From positions 1 through 53,113 of the forward strand of contig PWTO01000247.1 of the NCBI GenBank assembly GCA_003562815.1: a stretch of DNA of 53,113 bases. The letters are read 5' to 3'. The notes below the pieces were generated by a model. The model worked only from the letters and a program-made list of their open reading frames with translations, was not told the DNA's origin and searched no databases. Shown in pieces: positions 38,918 to 51,507 of this stretch. The stretch is from Chromatiaceae bacterium (lineage in GTDB: Bacteria > Pseudomonadota > Gammaproteobacteria > Chromatiales > Chromatiaceae). How positions within the stretch are numbered: the first letter of the stretch is position 1; each line of letters opens with the position of its first letter. Made by a program: the position numbers and the translations under genes.

Positions 38918-40150
38918 ATGGCCGACCATCCCCATATCGTCATCGGCGGCGGCATCAGCGGACTGAGCGCCGCCCATTACGCGCTGCATGCCGGTGTCGA
39001 TACCCTCTTACTCGAAGCCAACGACCGCCCCGGTGGCTGCATGCACAGCCGCCGCTTCGAGGCGCTCGACGGCTTCTGGGTCGAAGCCGGTGGGCACACC
39101 TGTTTCAACAGCTACGGCCATCTGCTCGGCATCATGGAGCAACTCGACCTGCTGAGGCTGACCACGGCCAAGGAGAAACGCAGCTACAAGCTCTGGCGCG
39201 AGGGCAAGCGGCGCGGCATCCTCTCGGCGCTGCATCCCGTCGAACTGCTGATCTCGCTGCCCGGTCTGTTCCGCATCGAGAAGGCCGGCAAAACGGTGTC
39301 CGAGTACTACGGCCAGGTCATGGGCCGCAAGAACTATCGCGATCTGCTCGGCCCGGCGCTGCGCTCGGTGGTCTGTCAGGAGGCCGACGACTTTCCCGCC
39401 GAGGCGATGTTCCGCAAGAAGCCGCGCCGCAAGGATGTGCTGCGCGCCTTCACCATGCCCGGCGGCCTCGCCGATATCCCGCGCGCGATCGCCACGCAGC
39501 CGGGCTTCAACGCCCAATTCGGCACCCAGGTCACGCGCATCACCGCCCAGGGCGAGGGCTTCGAGATCGAATGCCAGGACGGCAACCAGCACCGCTGCGA
39601 GCGCCTGACCCTCGCCGTACCGCCGGATGCCGCCCGCGCACTGCTCGGCGAGGTGGCGCCACAGGCCGCGAGCGCGATCCAGAACATCGGCATCGCTCAC
39701 ATCGACACCCTGGTGCTGGCCTTCGAGCGCTCCAGTCTCAGCGTCGAGGAGATCGCCGGGCTGATCAGCATCGATGGCGGCTTCCTCTCTGCGGTGTCGC
39801 GCGATTTCCTACCGGACGAGCGCTATCGCGGCTTCGCCTTCCACTTCACGGGCGACACGCTCAGCGAGGCGGAGCGCGAGCAGATCGCGTGCCAGGCCCT
39901 CAATGCCCACGTCGCCGACATCCGCGCCAAGGCCCATGTCCGCAACCAGTTGCCCGCCCTGCGCGCCGATCACATGACGCGTATCCAGGCGCTGGACGCG
40001 GCGCTTGCGGGCGGACCGATTGCGGTGACCGGCAATTGGTTCCTCGGCGTCTCGATCGAGGATTGCGTGACCCGCACCCGCAGCGAGCACGAACGGCTCT
40101 TCGGCGCGCTGAGCGATGGCGCTCCGGGCGGCAGCGCAAGCGGCCACTGA
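38918..40150 (+). CDS. FAD-dependent amine-oxidase/protoporphyrinogen-oxidase-like protein
   Basis: A 410-residue flavoprotein. The FAD motif IVIGGGISGLSAAHYAL starts the protein, and EANDRPGGCMHS follows in the usual position. TMPGGLADIPRAIA resembles the glycine motif of HemY-type protoporphyrinogen oxidases, and the C terminus ends with the FAD-contacting GNWFLGVSIEDCV. HemY enzymes use O2 or another acceptor to make protoporphyrin IX, but related desaturases and amine oxidases share these features, so the substrate is unproven. It is next to a haem c protein that could be its redox partner and followed by an oxygenase gene. Confidence 0.8.
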   Translation: MADHPHIVIGGGISGLSAAHYALHAGVDTLLLEANDRPGGCMHSRRFEALDGFWVEAGGHTCFNSYGHLLGIMEQLDLLRLTTAKEKRSYKLWREGKRRGILSALHPVELLISLPGLFRIEKAGKTVSEYYGQVMGRKNYRDLLGPALRSVVCQEADDFPAEAMFRKKPRRKDVLRAFTMPGGLADIPRAIATQPGFNAQFGTQVTRITAQGEGFEIECQDGNQHRCERLTLAVPPDAARALLGEVAPQAASAIQNIGIAHIDTLVLAFERSSLSVEEIAGLISIDGGFLSAVSRDFLPDERYRGFAFHFTGDTLSEAEREQIACQALNAHVADIRAKAHVRNQLPALRADHMTRIQALDAALAGGPIAVTGNWFLGVSIEDCVTRTRSEHERLFGALSDGAPGGSASGH

Positions 40151-40190
40151 CGGGCAGCGCTTGGGACCGAGAGCGAGCGTCGCCCGCGCC

Positions 40191-40748
40191 ATGCTCACGC
40201 GCGCCAATCGCCCCATCCTCGCCTGCCAGCATCCCCGCGCCGAGGCCATCAATGACCCTCTCGCGCGGGCCTTCTCCCGGCTCGGCGACGAGGATTTCGA
40301 ACGCCGCTCGCATTTCATCGACGGGCGTTTTGAGAATCTCTACCTCAAGGCCGCGCAGTTGCCCGGTGTCGACGACATCCTCGCCTTCGCCCTGGAGCAG
40401 GCGCGTCTCTGGCTGAGCAGCGCTCAGGCGACCTGGCTCGAGGAACCCATCGCGACGGAGCAGCCGCTGCGCGCCGGGTTTTGGATCAATGCCATGCAGC
40501 CCGGTCAGGCCACTAGCCGCCACGCGCATGAAGAATGCGACGAATGGCTCTCGGGGGTCTACTACGTCAGCACGCCGGCGGCGGCTGGCGACATCCTCTT
40601 CCATGACGGCCCCTTCGAGACCCGACTGCGGCCGTGGCCAGGCCTGCTGCTGTTGTTCGACCCGGCGCTCGAGCACTCGGTCGAGCGCAACTGCAGCGAT
40701 TCGCGGCGACTCTCGATCGCCTTCAACATCGGCCCCAACGCGGATTAA
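40191..40748 (+). CDS. Putative 2-oxoglutarate/Fe(II)-dependent oxygenase
   Basis: About 185 residues with a cupin-like double-stranded beta-helix. SRHAHEECDEWLSGVYYVSTPAAAGDILFHD gives the first iron-ligand region and the SGVYYV strand typical of the family; LEHSVERNCSDSRRLSIAFNIGP gives the distal His and the Arg that would bind 2-oxoglutarate. It resembles the TIGR02466-type group of putative oxygenases, for which substrates are unknown. The ATG at 40191 is chosen because the frame from 40116 overlaps the flavoprotein; the ribosome site is weak. Its stop overlaps a convergent membrane-protein gene by 4 bases. Confidence 0.72.
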   Translation: MLTRANRPILACQHPRAEAINDPLARAFSRLGDEDFERRSHFIDGRFENLYLKAAQLPGVDDILAFALEQARLWLSSAQATWLEEPIATEQPLRAGFWINAMQPGQATSRHAHEECDEWLSGVYYVSTPAAAGDILFHDGPFETRLRPWPGLLLLFDPALEHSVERNCSDSRRLSIAFNIGPNAD

Positions 40749-41158
40749 CGCAGGCGTTCGGTATCGCGCTCGCGCTCGATCAGACGCTCCATCTCGGCGA
40801 TCCGAATCCAACGCCCATCGAGGGTGCGAAAGCGACGGCCATCGATGTCGCTGCGCCGCGCCTCATAGCGCTCGGTCTCGCCGGTATAGACGTTGACCAC
40901 CTGGAGCTGAACGATCTCGCGCTCGCGCTGCCAATCCTGGAACAGATAGAACCCGGTCCCGCCGAGCATCAACAGCACGAGCCCATAGGCCGCGAGCTTG
41001 ACCGCGCCACGCGGCATCAGCGGCTCTGCGCCCAGCGCGCGCGAGTGCGCGGTTGCGCGCAGCCGGGGCGGCGCATCGCCCTCGCCACGCCAACGGTTGC
41101 GCACCACCAGCCAGGCCACCAGAATCACAGTGGCGGTTAATAGGAATTTCGCGAGCAT
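40745..41158 (-). CDS. Small two-helix membrane protein of unknown function
   Basis: A 137-residue protein. It has two transmembrane helices (FLLTATVILVAWLVV at the very N terminus, and LAAYGLVLLMLGGTGFYLFQDW near 60) and then a charged soluble tail in the orientation expected to face the periplasm or cytoplasm (VVNVYTGETERYEARRSDIDGRRFRTLDGRWIRIAEMERL). I do not recognise a family with confidence. It is convergent with the oxygenase gene (4-base overlap) and divergent from the ankyrin gene. Confidence 0.65.
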   Translation of the reverse strand: MLAKFLLTATVILVAWLVVRNRWRGEGDAPPRLRATAHSRALGAEPLMPRGAVKLAAYGLVLLMLGGTGFYLFQDWQREREIVQLQVVNVYTGETERYEARRSDIDGRRFRTLDGRWIRIAEMERLIERERDTERLR

Positions 41159-41298
41159 GATCCGTTTACGCTACCGTTTTTCTGTATTGAGCCAACACCA
41201 TGACCAAGCATAGCCGCTCGCTGCCTTGTCTGGCGACACCACCAAGGCTTACCATCGGTGGCATGATCCTGTCGTCCCGCTGCCCGCCGCCTCGCTTC

Positions 41299-41949
41299 AT
41301 GCTGCCGCGTCCCGTCCTGCTCATCCTCCTCTTCAGTTTCGCCATCCTGGTCGGTTGCGATGAGCCACCCCAGCCGAGCGTCAACCTGTATCGCGCCGTC
41401 CACAGCGGCGACTTGGAGCAGATCAAGCGGCATCTGTTCTGGAAGACCGACATCAACCAGCCCGGCCCCGATGGCCACTATCCCCTGCATGTCGCCGTCA
41501 GCCAGGGGCGGGTCGCGATCGCGCGCGAGCTGCTCAAGCAAGGCGCGCGGCTCGATGTCCGCGATCCGCTTGACCGCACGCCGTTGCATGTCGCGCTCGC
41601 CAACGGCAAGGTCCAGGCCGCTCAGCTGCTCTTGCAACAGGGCGCCGATGACGACCTGCAAGCGCTGCTCTTCGCGCTCGCCGAGGCACAGGCACTCGAC
41701 CCTGACACCATCAAACTGCTGAGCGATCGCGGTGCCGACCTCAATGCCACTGATGCGCGAGGCCGACCCCCGCTGCATCTGGCGATCGCGGCTGATCATG
41801 TGCGTTTAGCGAAACAACTGATCAGCGCTGGCGCCGACGTCAACCAGCGCGATCGCAACGGCACCAGCGCACTTGAGATCGCGCTGGAGCATGAGCACTC
41901 GACCATGATCATGCTGCTTGAGCAATATGGCGCCACGCGCCCGCAGTGA
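41299..41949 (+). CDS. Ankyrin-repeat lipoprotein
   Basis: A lipoprotein of about 216 residues. The signal peptide LPRPVLLILLFSFAILVGC ends in a lipobox (LVGC), so the mature protein is anchored by its N-terminal cysteine. Five ankyrin-type repeats follow: VNLYRAVHSGDLEQIKRHLF, DGHYPLHVAVSQGRVAIARELLKQG, DRTPLHVALANGKVQAAQLLLQQG, a degenerate one, and GRPPLHLAIAADHVRLAKQLISAG with NGTSALEIALEHEHSTMIMLL. Ankyrin repeats bind other proteins; no partner is evident. Longer in-frame starts at 41263 and 41200 are possible, but the lipobox spacing favours 41299. Confidence 0.8.
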   Translation: MLPRPVLLILLFSFAILVGCDEPPQPSVNLYRAVHSGDLEQIKRHLFWKTDINQPGPDGHYPLHVAVSQGRVAIARELLKQGARLDVRDPLDRTPLHVALANGKVQAAQLLLQQGADDDLQALLFALAEAQALDPDTIKLLSDRGADLNATDARGRPPLHLAIAADHVRLAKQLISAGADVNQRDRNGTSALEIALEHEHSTMIMLLEQYGATRPQ

Positions 41950-42007
41950 GCCGGACCGACGCTCAACGCCACCCCTTCAGAGACTCTTCACAGAACCAGG
42001 AGCCCGC

Positions 42008-42301
42008 ATGGCCGAAAAGGTCGACGATCTGACCATTACCTATACCGAGGGCGACATCGAGACCACCAAGGAACTCGATAAGGTCATCCTCTCCAAGGGC
42101 AGTTGGGCCACCGTGCTCTATCGCTACCAGGATTGGGATCGCGCCAAGGAGGACTACGGACCCGAGCGCTATACCATCCGACGCTACCAGAAGCGCGGCG
42201 GTGAGTATCGGCAACAATCGAAGTTCAACATCTCGAGTCGAGCCCAGGCCCAGGCGCTGGTCGATGCCCTTCAGGGCTGGCTCGCCGACGCCCCGAACTA
42301 A
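42008..42301 (+). CDS. Conserved small protein of unknown function
   Basis: A 97-residue soluble protein: DDLTITYTEGDIETTKELDKVILSKGSWATVLYRYQDWDRAKEDYGPERYTIRRYQKRGGEYRQQSKFNISSRAQAQALVDAL. It looks like one small beta-rich domain ending in a helix. Similar proteins are, from memory, common in gammaproteobacteria, but I know no function. AGGAG lies 6 bases before the ATG at 42008, which is preferred over a longer frame overlapping the ankyrin gene. Confidence 0.72.
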   Translation: MAEKVDDLTITYTEGDIETTKELDKVILSKGSWATVLYRYQDWDRAKEDYGPERYTIRRYQKRGGEYRQQSKFNISSRAQAQALVDALQGWLADAPN

Positions 42302-42345
42302 ACGCAAACGAAGCGCGCACGAAGCCCACACGCGGAGAGACCCCG

Positions 42346-43089
42346 ATGATCGATGTCACCCATCAGGTCGCCGTCATCACCGGCGCCAGTCGCGGCCTTG
42401 GCGCCGGGATCGCAGCACGCTGCCTTGAGCGCGGCCTGCGGATCGCGGCCTGTGCGCGCACGCAACCCGCGCTCAACGGTGCCGCAGAGCAGTTGCTGAC
42501 AGTGGCCGCCGATGTCACCGATCACGCCGCCATGACGCAATTTTGCGAAGCCACGGTCGAGCGTTTTGGGCGCATCGACCTGTGGATCAACAATGCCGGG
42601 CTGCTGGCGCCAATCGGCCCGCTGCGCGACAACGATCCAGCCGCATTCGCGCGCCACATCGAGGTCAATGTCGTCGGCGTGTTCAACGCCAGCCAAGCCT
42701 TCATCCGCCACCTGCGCGCGCGCGATGGCGAGGGCGTGCTGCTGAACATCAGCTCGGGCGCGGCGCGCAGCGCCTATGCCGGCTGGTCGGCCTACTGTGC
42801 CGGCAAGGCGGCGGTGGATCGCATGAGCGAATCGATCGCGCTGGAAGAGGCCGACAGCGGGCTGCGCGTGCATGCGGTCGCACCCGGCATCATCGACACC
42901 GACATGCAGGCGATGATCCGCGACTGCACGCCGGAACAGTTTCCGCGCGTGCAAAAATTCCTTGATCTCAAGGCCAAGGACGGCTTCAGCTCGCCGGCCT
43001 TCGTCGCCGATCGCCTGCTCGAGCTGGCGTTCGGCCCGGAGGGCGCCAAGCAGCCTGTGGCCATGAGCTTGCCGCTGGAGAAGGGCTAA
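42346..43089 (+). CDS. Short-chain dehydrogenase/reductase
   Basis: A 247-residue classical SDR. NAD(P) motif VITGASRGLGAGIAARCL is at the N terminus, NNAGLLAPIGPL follows, and the catalytic set is S (NISSGAARSAYAGWSAY) plus Y-x3-K (YCAGK). APGIIDTDMQ is the typical post-catalytic segment. The overall pattern is close to benzil/sepiapterin-type reductases, so carbonyl reduction is likely, but the substrate is unknown. The start follows the small unknown gene by 44 bases. A strong stem-loop lies just after the stop. Confidence 0.85.
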   Translation: MIDVTHQVAVITGASRGLGAGIAARCLERGLRIAACARTQPALNGAAEQLLTVAADVTDHAAMTQFCEATVERFGRIDLWINNAGLLAPIGPLRDNDPAAFARHIEVNVVGVFNASQAFIRHLRARDGEGVLLNISSGAARSAYAGWSAYCAGKAAVDRMSESIALEEADSGLRVHAVAPGIIDTDMQAMIRDCTPEQFPRVQKFLDLKAKDGFSSPAFVADRLLELAFGPEGAKQPVAMSLPLEKG

Positions 43090-43097
43090 GGAGGGAC

Positions 43098-43133
43098 GCC
43101 CGACCGACCGCCGTTTAACGCGGACGGTCGGGC
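43098..43133. terminator. Bidirectional stem-loop between the SDR gene and ppdK
   Basis: GCCCGACCG-A-CCGC ... GCGG-A-CGGTCGGGC forms a 14-position stem with one A-A mismatch and an 8-base loop (CGTTTAAC). It sits 8 bases after the SDR stop and 15 bases before the end of convergent ppdK, the place of a shared terminator. No long T-run follows on either side. Confidence 0.6.
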
Positions 43134-43148
43134 CTTGGCGGAATACCG

Positions 43149-45923
<2,775 letters not shown>

Positions 45924-45979
45924 GCTTGTGGTCCTCGAGTTGGGATCGATCATTGTGCCTATTTGAACGAGCGCAGGGT

Positions 45980-46010
45980 AGCCGTTCGGACGTGTCCGAA
46001 ATCAACGGCT
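45980..46010. promoter_or_regulatory. Nested inverted repeat between ppdK and valS
   Basis: AGCCGTT (45980-45986) pairs with AACGGCT (46004-46010), and inside it TTCGGAC-GT-GTCCGAA (45985-46000) is a perfect 16-base inverted repeat. It lies about 57 bases upstream of the ppdK ATG, between divergent genes. It could be an operator or an RNA structure in the ppdK leader. No regulator can be named. Confidence 0.4.
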
Positions 46011-46027
46011 CAGGGGGTAAACGGTGA

Positions 46028-46056
46028 TATTCCGACGGCCCCGAGCCATTTATACT
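46028..46056 (+). promoter_or_regulatory. Possible valS promoter
   Basis: TATACT (46051-46056) differs from the -10 consensus at one base. The -35 position (TATTCC, 46028-46033) is poor. The valS ATG is about 100 bases downstream. Confidence 0.35.
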
Positions 46057-46156
46057 GCGGCGCATCAGATCCGCCCCGCTCGCCGGCGCGAGTGGGCAGA
46101 ACACGTACGCCCTCGACACCGTATCAGCGCCGCTCAAGACGCGCAGGATTTCCGCC

Positions 46157-49087
46157 ATGTTGGATAAGACCTACGACCCCAAAACCATCGAAACCGCCTG
46201 GTATCGGCACTGGGAGCAAGCCGGCTGGTTCGCGCCCGACGTGAGCGCTGGTGCGGTCAGCGATGGCAAGGGCGAGGCCGAGGCCGCGTCGCCATTCTGC
46301 ATCATGATCCCGCCGCCGAACGTCACCGGCAGCCTGCACATGGGCCACGGTTTCAACAACGCCATCATGGACGCCCTGGTGCGCTATCACCGCATGCGTG
46401 GCGAGCCGACGCTCTGGCAGCCGGGCACCGATCATGCCGGCATCGCCACGCAAATGGTGGTCGAACGCCAACTCGAAGCCGAGGGCCAGACCCGCCACGA
46501 CCTTGGCCGCGAGGCCTTCATCGAACGCATCTGGCAATGGAAGGCCGAGTCCGGCGGCACCATCACCCGTCAGTTGCGCCGGCTCGGCTCCTCGCTCGAC
46601 TGGCAGCACGAGCGCTTCACCATGGACGAGGGACTCTCCAACGCGGTGCGCGAGGTCTTCGTGCGGCTGTTCGAGGACGGGCTCATCTACCGCGGCAAGC
46701 GCCTGGTGAATTGGGACCCGGTGCTGCACACGGCGATCTCGGATCTCGAGGTCATCGCCGAGGACGAAGCCGGCCACATGTGGGATCTCAAATACCCGCT
46801 GACCAATGGCACCGGTGCGATGATCGTCTCCACCACCCGCCCGGAGACCATGCTCGGCGACTGCGCGGTGGCGGTGAACCCGGACGACGAGCGCTACAAG
46901 CACCTGATCGGCGAGACCGTCGAACTGCCGCTCACCGGTCGGCGCATCCCGATCATCGCCGACGAGCACGCCGACCCTGAACTCGGCACCGGCTGCGTCA
47001 AGATCACCCCGGCGCACGACTTCAACGACCACGCGGTCTGGCAGCGCCACCGCGACGAGACGCCGATCGCCGATCAGCCCCACGGCGGCCTGATCAACCT
47101 CTTCAACGCCGATGCGGCGATCCGCGCCAATACGCCGGAAGAAGGTGCGCTGATCCCCAGCGGCTACAGCGGTCTCGACCGTTTCGAGGCGCGCAAGCGC
47201 ATCCTCGCCGATCTCGAGGCCCAGGGGCTGCTGGTGCAGGTGCGCGAGCATCGGCTGATGATCCCACGCGGGGATCGTTCCGGCGCTGTGGTCGAACCCT
47301 ATTTGACCGATCAGTGGTACGTGCGCATCGCACCGCTGGCCAAGCCGGCGATCAAGGCGGTCGAGGACGGCCAGATCCGCTTCGTCCCCGACAACTGGAA
47401 GAACACCTACTACGAGTGGATGCACAACATCCAGGACTGGTGCATCAGCCGCCAGCTCTGGTGGGGCCATCGCATCCCGGCCTGGTACGACGATGAGGAC
47501 AATATCTACGTCGGCCGCTCCGAGAGCGAGGTGCGCGCCAAGCATGGCCTGAGCGACGCCTATCCGCTGCGCCAGGACGAGGACGTGCTCGACACCTGGT
47601 TCAGCTCCGCACTCTGGCCCTTTAGTACGCTGGGCTGGCCGCCCGAACAGAACGGCCAGCAAGGGCCGAGCAGCGAGCACGGACACCAGGAGCACACGAA
47701 TCGGCTCGCCACCTTCTACCCCACCTCGGTGCTGATCACCGGCTTCGACATCATCTTCTTCTGGGTCGCCCGGATGATCATGATGGGGCTCAAATTCATG
47801 GGCGATGTGCCCTTCCGCGACGTCTACATCCACGGCCTGGTGCGCGATGCCCAGGGCAACAAGATGTCCAAATCCAAGGGCAACGTGCTTGACCCTATCG
47901 ATCTGATCGACGGCATCGAGCTGGAGCCGCTGGTCGCCAAGCGCACCAAGGGCATGATGCAGCCGCAACTGGCCGAGAAGATCGCCAAGCAGACGCGCAA
48001 GGAGTTTCCTGACGGTATCCCCGCCTTCGGCACCGATGCCCTGCGCTTCACCTTCGCCGCGCTCGCCACCACCGGGCGCGACATCAAGCTCGACCTCGGG
48101 CGCGTCGAGGGCTACCGCAATTTCTGCAACAAGCTCTGGAACGCCTCGCGCTATGTGTTGATGAACACCGAGGGGCAGGACTGCGGCACCGGCACAGTGC
48201 CAAATGGCGTCACTGAGCACGCCTTAGAACTGAGCGCCGCCGACCGATGGATTCGGAGTCGATTGAACAAGACCGTCGGCAGCGTGCGCGAGGCGCTCGA
48301 TGCCTACCGCTTCGATCTCGCCGCTCAGGCCATCTACGAGTTCACCTGGAGCGAGTTCTGCGACTGGTATCTCGAACTCGCGAAGCCGGTGCTCACCAGC
48401 GACACCGCCACCGACGCGGCCAAGCGCGGCACCCGCTGGACCCTGGTGCGAACCTTGGAAACGCTGCAGCGCCTCGCCCATCCCTTCATGCCGTTCATCA
48501 CCGAGGAGATCTGGCAAAAGGTGCAGCCACTGACCGGCGATCATCCAGCCGCAACCATCATGCGCGCGCCCTACCCGCTCGCCGATAGCGGCCTCGACGA
48601 TGCCGACGCCGAAGCCGAGATCCGCTGGGTGCAACAGTTCATCCTCGGCGTGCGCCGCATCAAGGGCGAGATGAACATTGCCCCGTCCAAGCAGCTGCCA
48701 GTGCTGATCGCCAACGCCAGCGACCGCGACCGGCAGTGGATCGCGCAGGCCCGACCCTACCTCGACTTCCTCGCCCGCACCGCATCGATCACTCTGCTCG
48801 ACGATGAGACCGAGGCCCCGGAAGCGGCCATCGCCCTGGTTGGCGCGATGAAGATCCTGATCCCGATGGCCGGGCTCATCGACAAGGCTGCCGAACTCAA
48901 GCGCCTGGACAAGGAGATCGGCAAACTGCGCGCCGACATCGAGCGCATCGAGCACAAGCTCGCCAACCCTCGCTTTGTCGATAAGGCGCCCGCAGCGGTG
49001 GTGGAAAAAGAGCGCACGCGGGTGGCCGACCAGCGTGCCGCGCTCGCCAATCTCAGCGACCAGCGCACGCGGATTGCGGCGCTCTAA
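46157..49087 (+). CDS. valS: Valyl-tRNA synthetase
   Basis: A 976-residue class Ia synthetase. HIGH-type motif [17 protein letters not shown] is near the N terminus; the editing CP1 domain includes [11 protein letters not shown] and [35 protein letters not shown] and the KMSKS loop [14 protein letters not shown] follow; the anticodon-binding domain and a C-terminal coiled-coil ([18 protein letters not shown]) end the protein. It charges tRNA(Val) and edits mis-charged Thr. A polar insert ([19 protein letters not shown]) lies between the WPP and [10 protein letters not shown] segments. It overlaps glcF by 4 bases at the 3' end. Confidence 0.97.
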   Translation: MLDKTYDPKTIETAWYRHWEQAGWFAPDVSAGAVSDGKGEAEAASPFCIMIPPPNVTGSLHMGHGFNNAIMDALVRYHRMRGEPTLWQPGTDHAGIATQMVVERQLEAEGQTRHDLGREAFIERIWQWKAESGGTITRQLRRLGSSLDWQHERFTMDEGLSNAVREVFVRLFEDGLIYRGKRLVNWDPVLHTAISDLEVIAEDEAGHMWDLKYPLTNGTGAMIVSTTRPETMLGDCAVAVNPDDERYKHLIGETVELPLTGRRIPIIADEHADPELGTGCVKITPAHDFNDHAVWQRHRDETPIADQPHGGLINLFNADAAIRANTPEEGALIPSGYSGLDRFEARKRILADLEAQGLLVQVREHRLMIPRGDRSGAVVEPYLTDQWYVRIAPLAKPAIKAVEDGQIRFVPDNWKNTYYEWMHNIQDWCISRQLWWGHRIPAWYDDEDNIYVGRSESEVRAKHGLSDAYPLRQDEDVLDTWFSSALWPFSTLGWPPEQNGQQGPSSEHGHQEHTNRLATFYPTSVLITGFDIIFFWVARMIMMGLKFMGDVPFRDVYIHGLVRDAQGNKMSKSKGNVLDPIDLIDGIELEPLVAKRTKGMMQPQLAEKIAKQTRKEFPDGIPAFGTDALRFTFAALATTGRDIKLDLGRVEGYRNFCNKLWNASRYVLMNTEGQDCGTGTVPNGVTEHALELSAADRWIRSRLNKTVGSVREALDAYRFDLAAQAIYEFTWSEFCDWYLELAKPVLTSDTATDAAKRGTRWTLVRTLETLQRLAHPFMPFITEEIWQKVQPLTGDHPAATIMRAPYPLADSGLDDADAEAEIRWVQQFILGVRRIKGEMNIAPSKQLPVLIANASDRDRQWIAQARPYLDFLARTASITLLDDETEAPEAAIALVGAMKILIPMAGLIDKAAELKRLDKEIGKLRADIERIEHKLANPRFVDKAPAAVVEKERTRVADQRAALANLSDQRTRIAAL

Positions 49088-50379
49088 TCCTGCTCATCGC
49101 CGGTCAGTCGCCTCCATCCGTGCGTTCGCCAGCGAGACTCCGCATCGAACAGCTCGATCCAATGCATCACGGACACCCGCGCGGCAACGGCCAAGTGGGT
49201 CTGGCAGCCGACGTTTGCCGTGACGATCAGCGCCGGGGCGCCCGCCTGCAGAGCCTCCAGGCGATCAGCCCGCAGCTGCTTCGACAGCTCGGCCTGCAGC
49301 ATCGAATAGGTGCCGGCCGAGCCGCAGCAGCTATGCGCATCCCGCACCGGGGTCAATGCAAAACCAACGCCCGTCAGCAGCGCCTCGACGCGGCCCATCA
49401 GCCCTTGGCCATGCTGCAGCGTGCAGGGGGGATGGAAGGCGATTCGACGCGGCACACCACGCGCAAAGGGGCTCGCTAGCCGGGCCAGATCCTCGGCGCC
49501 GAGCAGCTCGCTGAGATCGCGCGCCAGGGCCGAGACCCGCGCCGCCTTGGCCGCATAGTCAGGGTCATCGCGCAAATGCCAAGCGTAATCCTTGACCATT
49601 GCCCCGCAGCCGCTCGCCGTGATCAGGATCGCCTCAGCCGGCGTTTGCTCAGGCTTGCTCGGCTCGATCTGCGGCCACCAGGCGTCGATATTGCGGCGCA
49701 TGAAGCGCTTGGCCTCCGCCGGTGCGGCCAGGTGCTGGCTGATCGCACCGCAGCAGCCGCCACCTTGCGGCTGCAGCACCTGGATGCCAAGTTGCGCGAG
49801 CACGCGTTTGGTGGCCTGCACCGTCGCCGGGGTCAACGTCGGCTCGACGCAGTTGTCGAGCATCAGCACCCGTCGGCTTGCCACATCGGCGCCGATCGCA
49901 GCCGATGGTTGCGACCGCACCGCTGGCACCTTCGCGCGCAGTGGCGCTGGCAGCAGCGGCCGCAGCCACTGCCCTGCCCGCAGCAGCGGCACGAACCGGC
50001 GCGGATAGGGCAACACCTGACGCAGCCCCCAGCGCAGCAGACGCTCATGCAACGGGCGCGGCACCGAGCGCTCAATCCGCGCGCGGCCGATCTCGACCAG
50101 CTTGTGATACTCGACCCCGGACGGACAGGTGGTCTCGCAGTTCAGACAGGTCAGGCAGCGATCCACATGTTGCTGCGTCGTGCGCGTCGCCGGCTCGCCT
50201 TCCAGCACGCGCTTGAGCTGATAGATCCGCCCGCGCGGGCCGTCCAGCTCGTCGCCGAGCAGCTGATAGGTCGGGCAGGTCGCGGTGCAGAAGCCACAGT
50301 GCACACAACTGCGCAGGATACGGTCGGCCTCCTGCCCATCGGAGGTCGCCAGCAGCTCAGGGATCAGCCGGGTCTGCAT
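49084..50379 (-). CDS. glcF: Glycolate oxidase iron-sulfur subunit
   Basis: A 431-residue subunit of glycolate dehydrogenase. Two ferredoxin-type clusters are visible: [14 protein letters not shown] and [14 protein letters not shown]. Two CCG domains follow ([12 protein letters not shown] and [12 protein letters not shown]), as in heterodisulfide reductase-like subunits. It passes electrons from GlcD/GlcE to the membrane quinone pool. The ATG at 50379 (QTRLIPELL) is chosen, 7 bases after the glcE stop; a longer frame would overlap glcE. It converges on valS. Confidence 0.94.
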   Translation of the reverse strand: MQTRLIPELLATSDGQEADRILRSCVHCGFCTATCPTYQLLGDELDGPRGRIYQLKRVLEGEPATRTTQQHVDRCLTCLNCETTCPSGVEYHKLVEIGRARIERSVPRPLHERLLRWGLRQVLPYPRRFVPLLRAGQWLRPLLPAPLRAKVPAVRSQPSAAIGADVASRRVLMLDNCVEPTLTPATVQATKRVLAQLGIQVLQPQGGGCCGAISQHLAAPAEAKRFMRRNIDAWWPQIEPSKPEQTPAEAILITASGCGAMVKDYAWHLRDDPDYAAKAARVSALARDLSELLGAEDLARLASPFARGVPRRIAFHPPCTLQHGQGLMGRVEALLTGVGFALTPVRDAHSCCGSAGTYSMLQAELSKQLRADRLEALQAGAPALIVTANVGCQTHLAVAARVSVMHWIELFDAESRWRTHGWRRLTGDEQD

Positions 50380-50386
50380 GCCCGGC

Positions 50387-51502
50387 TCAGCGATACAGCC
50401 GACCGGGATTGAAGAGGCCGCCTGGGTCGAAGGCCTGCTGCAGGCGCCGATGCAACCGCCGCACAACAGGACTCAGTGGCGCGAAGACCCCATCCGTCGG
50501 TGGCGGCATGCTCGCCCCCGATCGGAACAGCGTCGCATGCCCACCGGCGGCGGCAGCCCAGGCTCGAACCCCCGCGATCGATGTCCCGGAACCATGACCG
50601 GCCTCCGCCCCGGCAGCAGCCCCGCCCGCAGGTTCGGTGCGCAGCCAGCGCAAGGCACCGCCCCACTCGATCAGATCAACGCCGGGGATGGCATCGGCGG
50701 CGGTTGCCGGCGGCACCGACAACCGCCAGAGCGCGTGCTCAGCGGCGAAGCACGCCAACTGCTGCTCGCGCACCGCCGTCCAGAAGGCATCGGCGTCGGT
50801 GGCGGCCATCGCTGTGCCGCCGAGGATAGACTGCGTTTCGCTCAGCGCCTCCTCGCTACCCGCGACACGCACATACAACTGGCCATTCAGCCAAGCGCTA
50901 CCGGCGATCGGCAGTGCCTGCCCGGCCCAGCGCTGCATCAGTGCCAGCGCGCTGGCTTGATCCTGCTCGCGCACCAGGGTGATGCGCCCCGGCGGCTGCG
51001 GCATCACCTTGAGCGAGACCTCCAACAACACGCCCAGCACGCCAAGCGCGCCGACCATCAAGCGCGACAGATCGTAGCCGGCCACGTTTTTCATCACCTG
51101 GCCGCCGAACTGCAGCACCTCGCCCTGGCCGTTGAGCATCCGCACGCCGAGCACCGCATCGCGCACACTGCCCGCATAGGGTCGGCATGGCCCAGACAGA
51201 CCTGCCGCCACCATCCCGCCAATCGTGGCTCGCTCGCCAAAATGCGGCGGCTCGAACGGGAAGGCCTGCCCATGCTCGGCCAGCAGCGCCTCGACCTCGG
51301 CGAGCGGCGTGCCCGAGCGCACCGTGATCGCCAGCTCGGTCGGCTCATAGGCGATGACACCGCAATGACTTGTGCAGTCCAATTCGGCATCGGCGCGCAC
51401 CGGATTGCCATAAAAGGCCTTGGTCTTGCCGCCATGAATCGCCAGCGTCGTGCCCGCTGAGCGCGCGGCATGGACCTGCTCGACGATCGCCTGCTCTGTC
51501 AT
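50387..51502 (-). CDS. glcE: Glycolate oxidase FAD-binding subunit GlcE
   Basis: A 371-residue FAD-linked oxidase subunit. The PCMH-type FAD domain is seen in LAIHGGKTKAFYG, PFEPPHFGERATIGGMVAAGLSGPCRPYAGSVRDAVLGV and QVMKNVAGYDLSRLMVGALGVLGVLLEVSLKV. The C terminus ends with the family segment AFDPGGLFNPGRLY. It works with GlcD and GlcF in oxidising glycolate to glyoxylate. A low-complexity stretch (PAGGAAAGAEAGHGSG) interrupts the C-terminal third. The ATG at 51502 lies 5 bases after the glcD stop. Confidence 0.94.
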   Translation of the reverse strand: MTEQAIVEQVHAARSAGTTLAIHGGKTKAFYGNPVRADAELDCTSHCGVIAYEPTELAITVRSGTPLAEVEALLAEHGQAFPFEPPHFGERATIGGMVAAGLSGPCRPYAGSVRDAVLGVRMLNGQGEVLQFGGQVMKNVAGYDLSRLMVGALGVLGVLLEVSLKVMPQPPGRITLVREQDQASALALMQRWAGQALPIAGSAWLNGQLYVRVAGSEEALSETQSILGGTAMAATDADAFWTAVREQQLACFAAEHALWRLSVPPATAADAIPGVDLIEWGGALRWLRTEPAGGAAAGAEAGHGSGTSIAGVRAWAAAAGGHATLFRSGASMPPPTDGVFAPLSPVVRRLHRRLQQAFDPGGLFNPGRLYR

Positions 51503-51507
51503 CGTGT

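Noticed and set aside
46124-48220. A 698-codon minus-strand frame opposite valS
   Set aside because: It lies fully against the conserved valyl-tRNA synthetase and shows no recognisable motifs; a GC-bias shadow.
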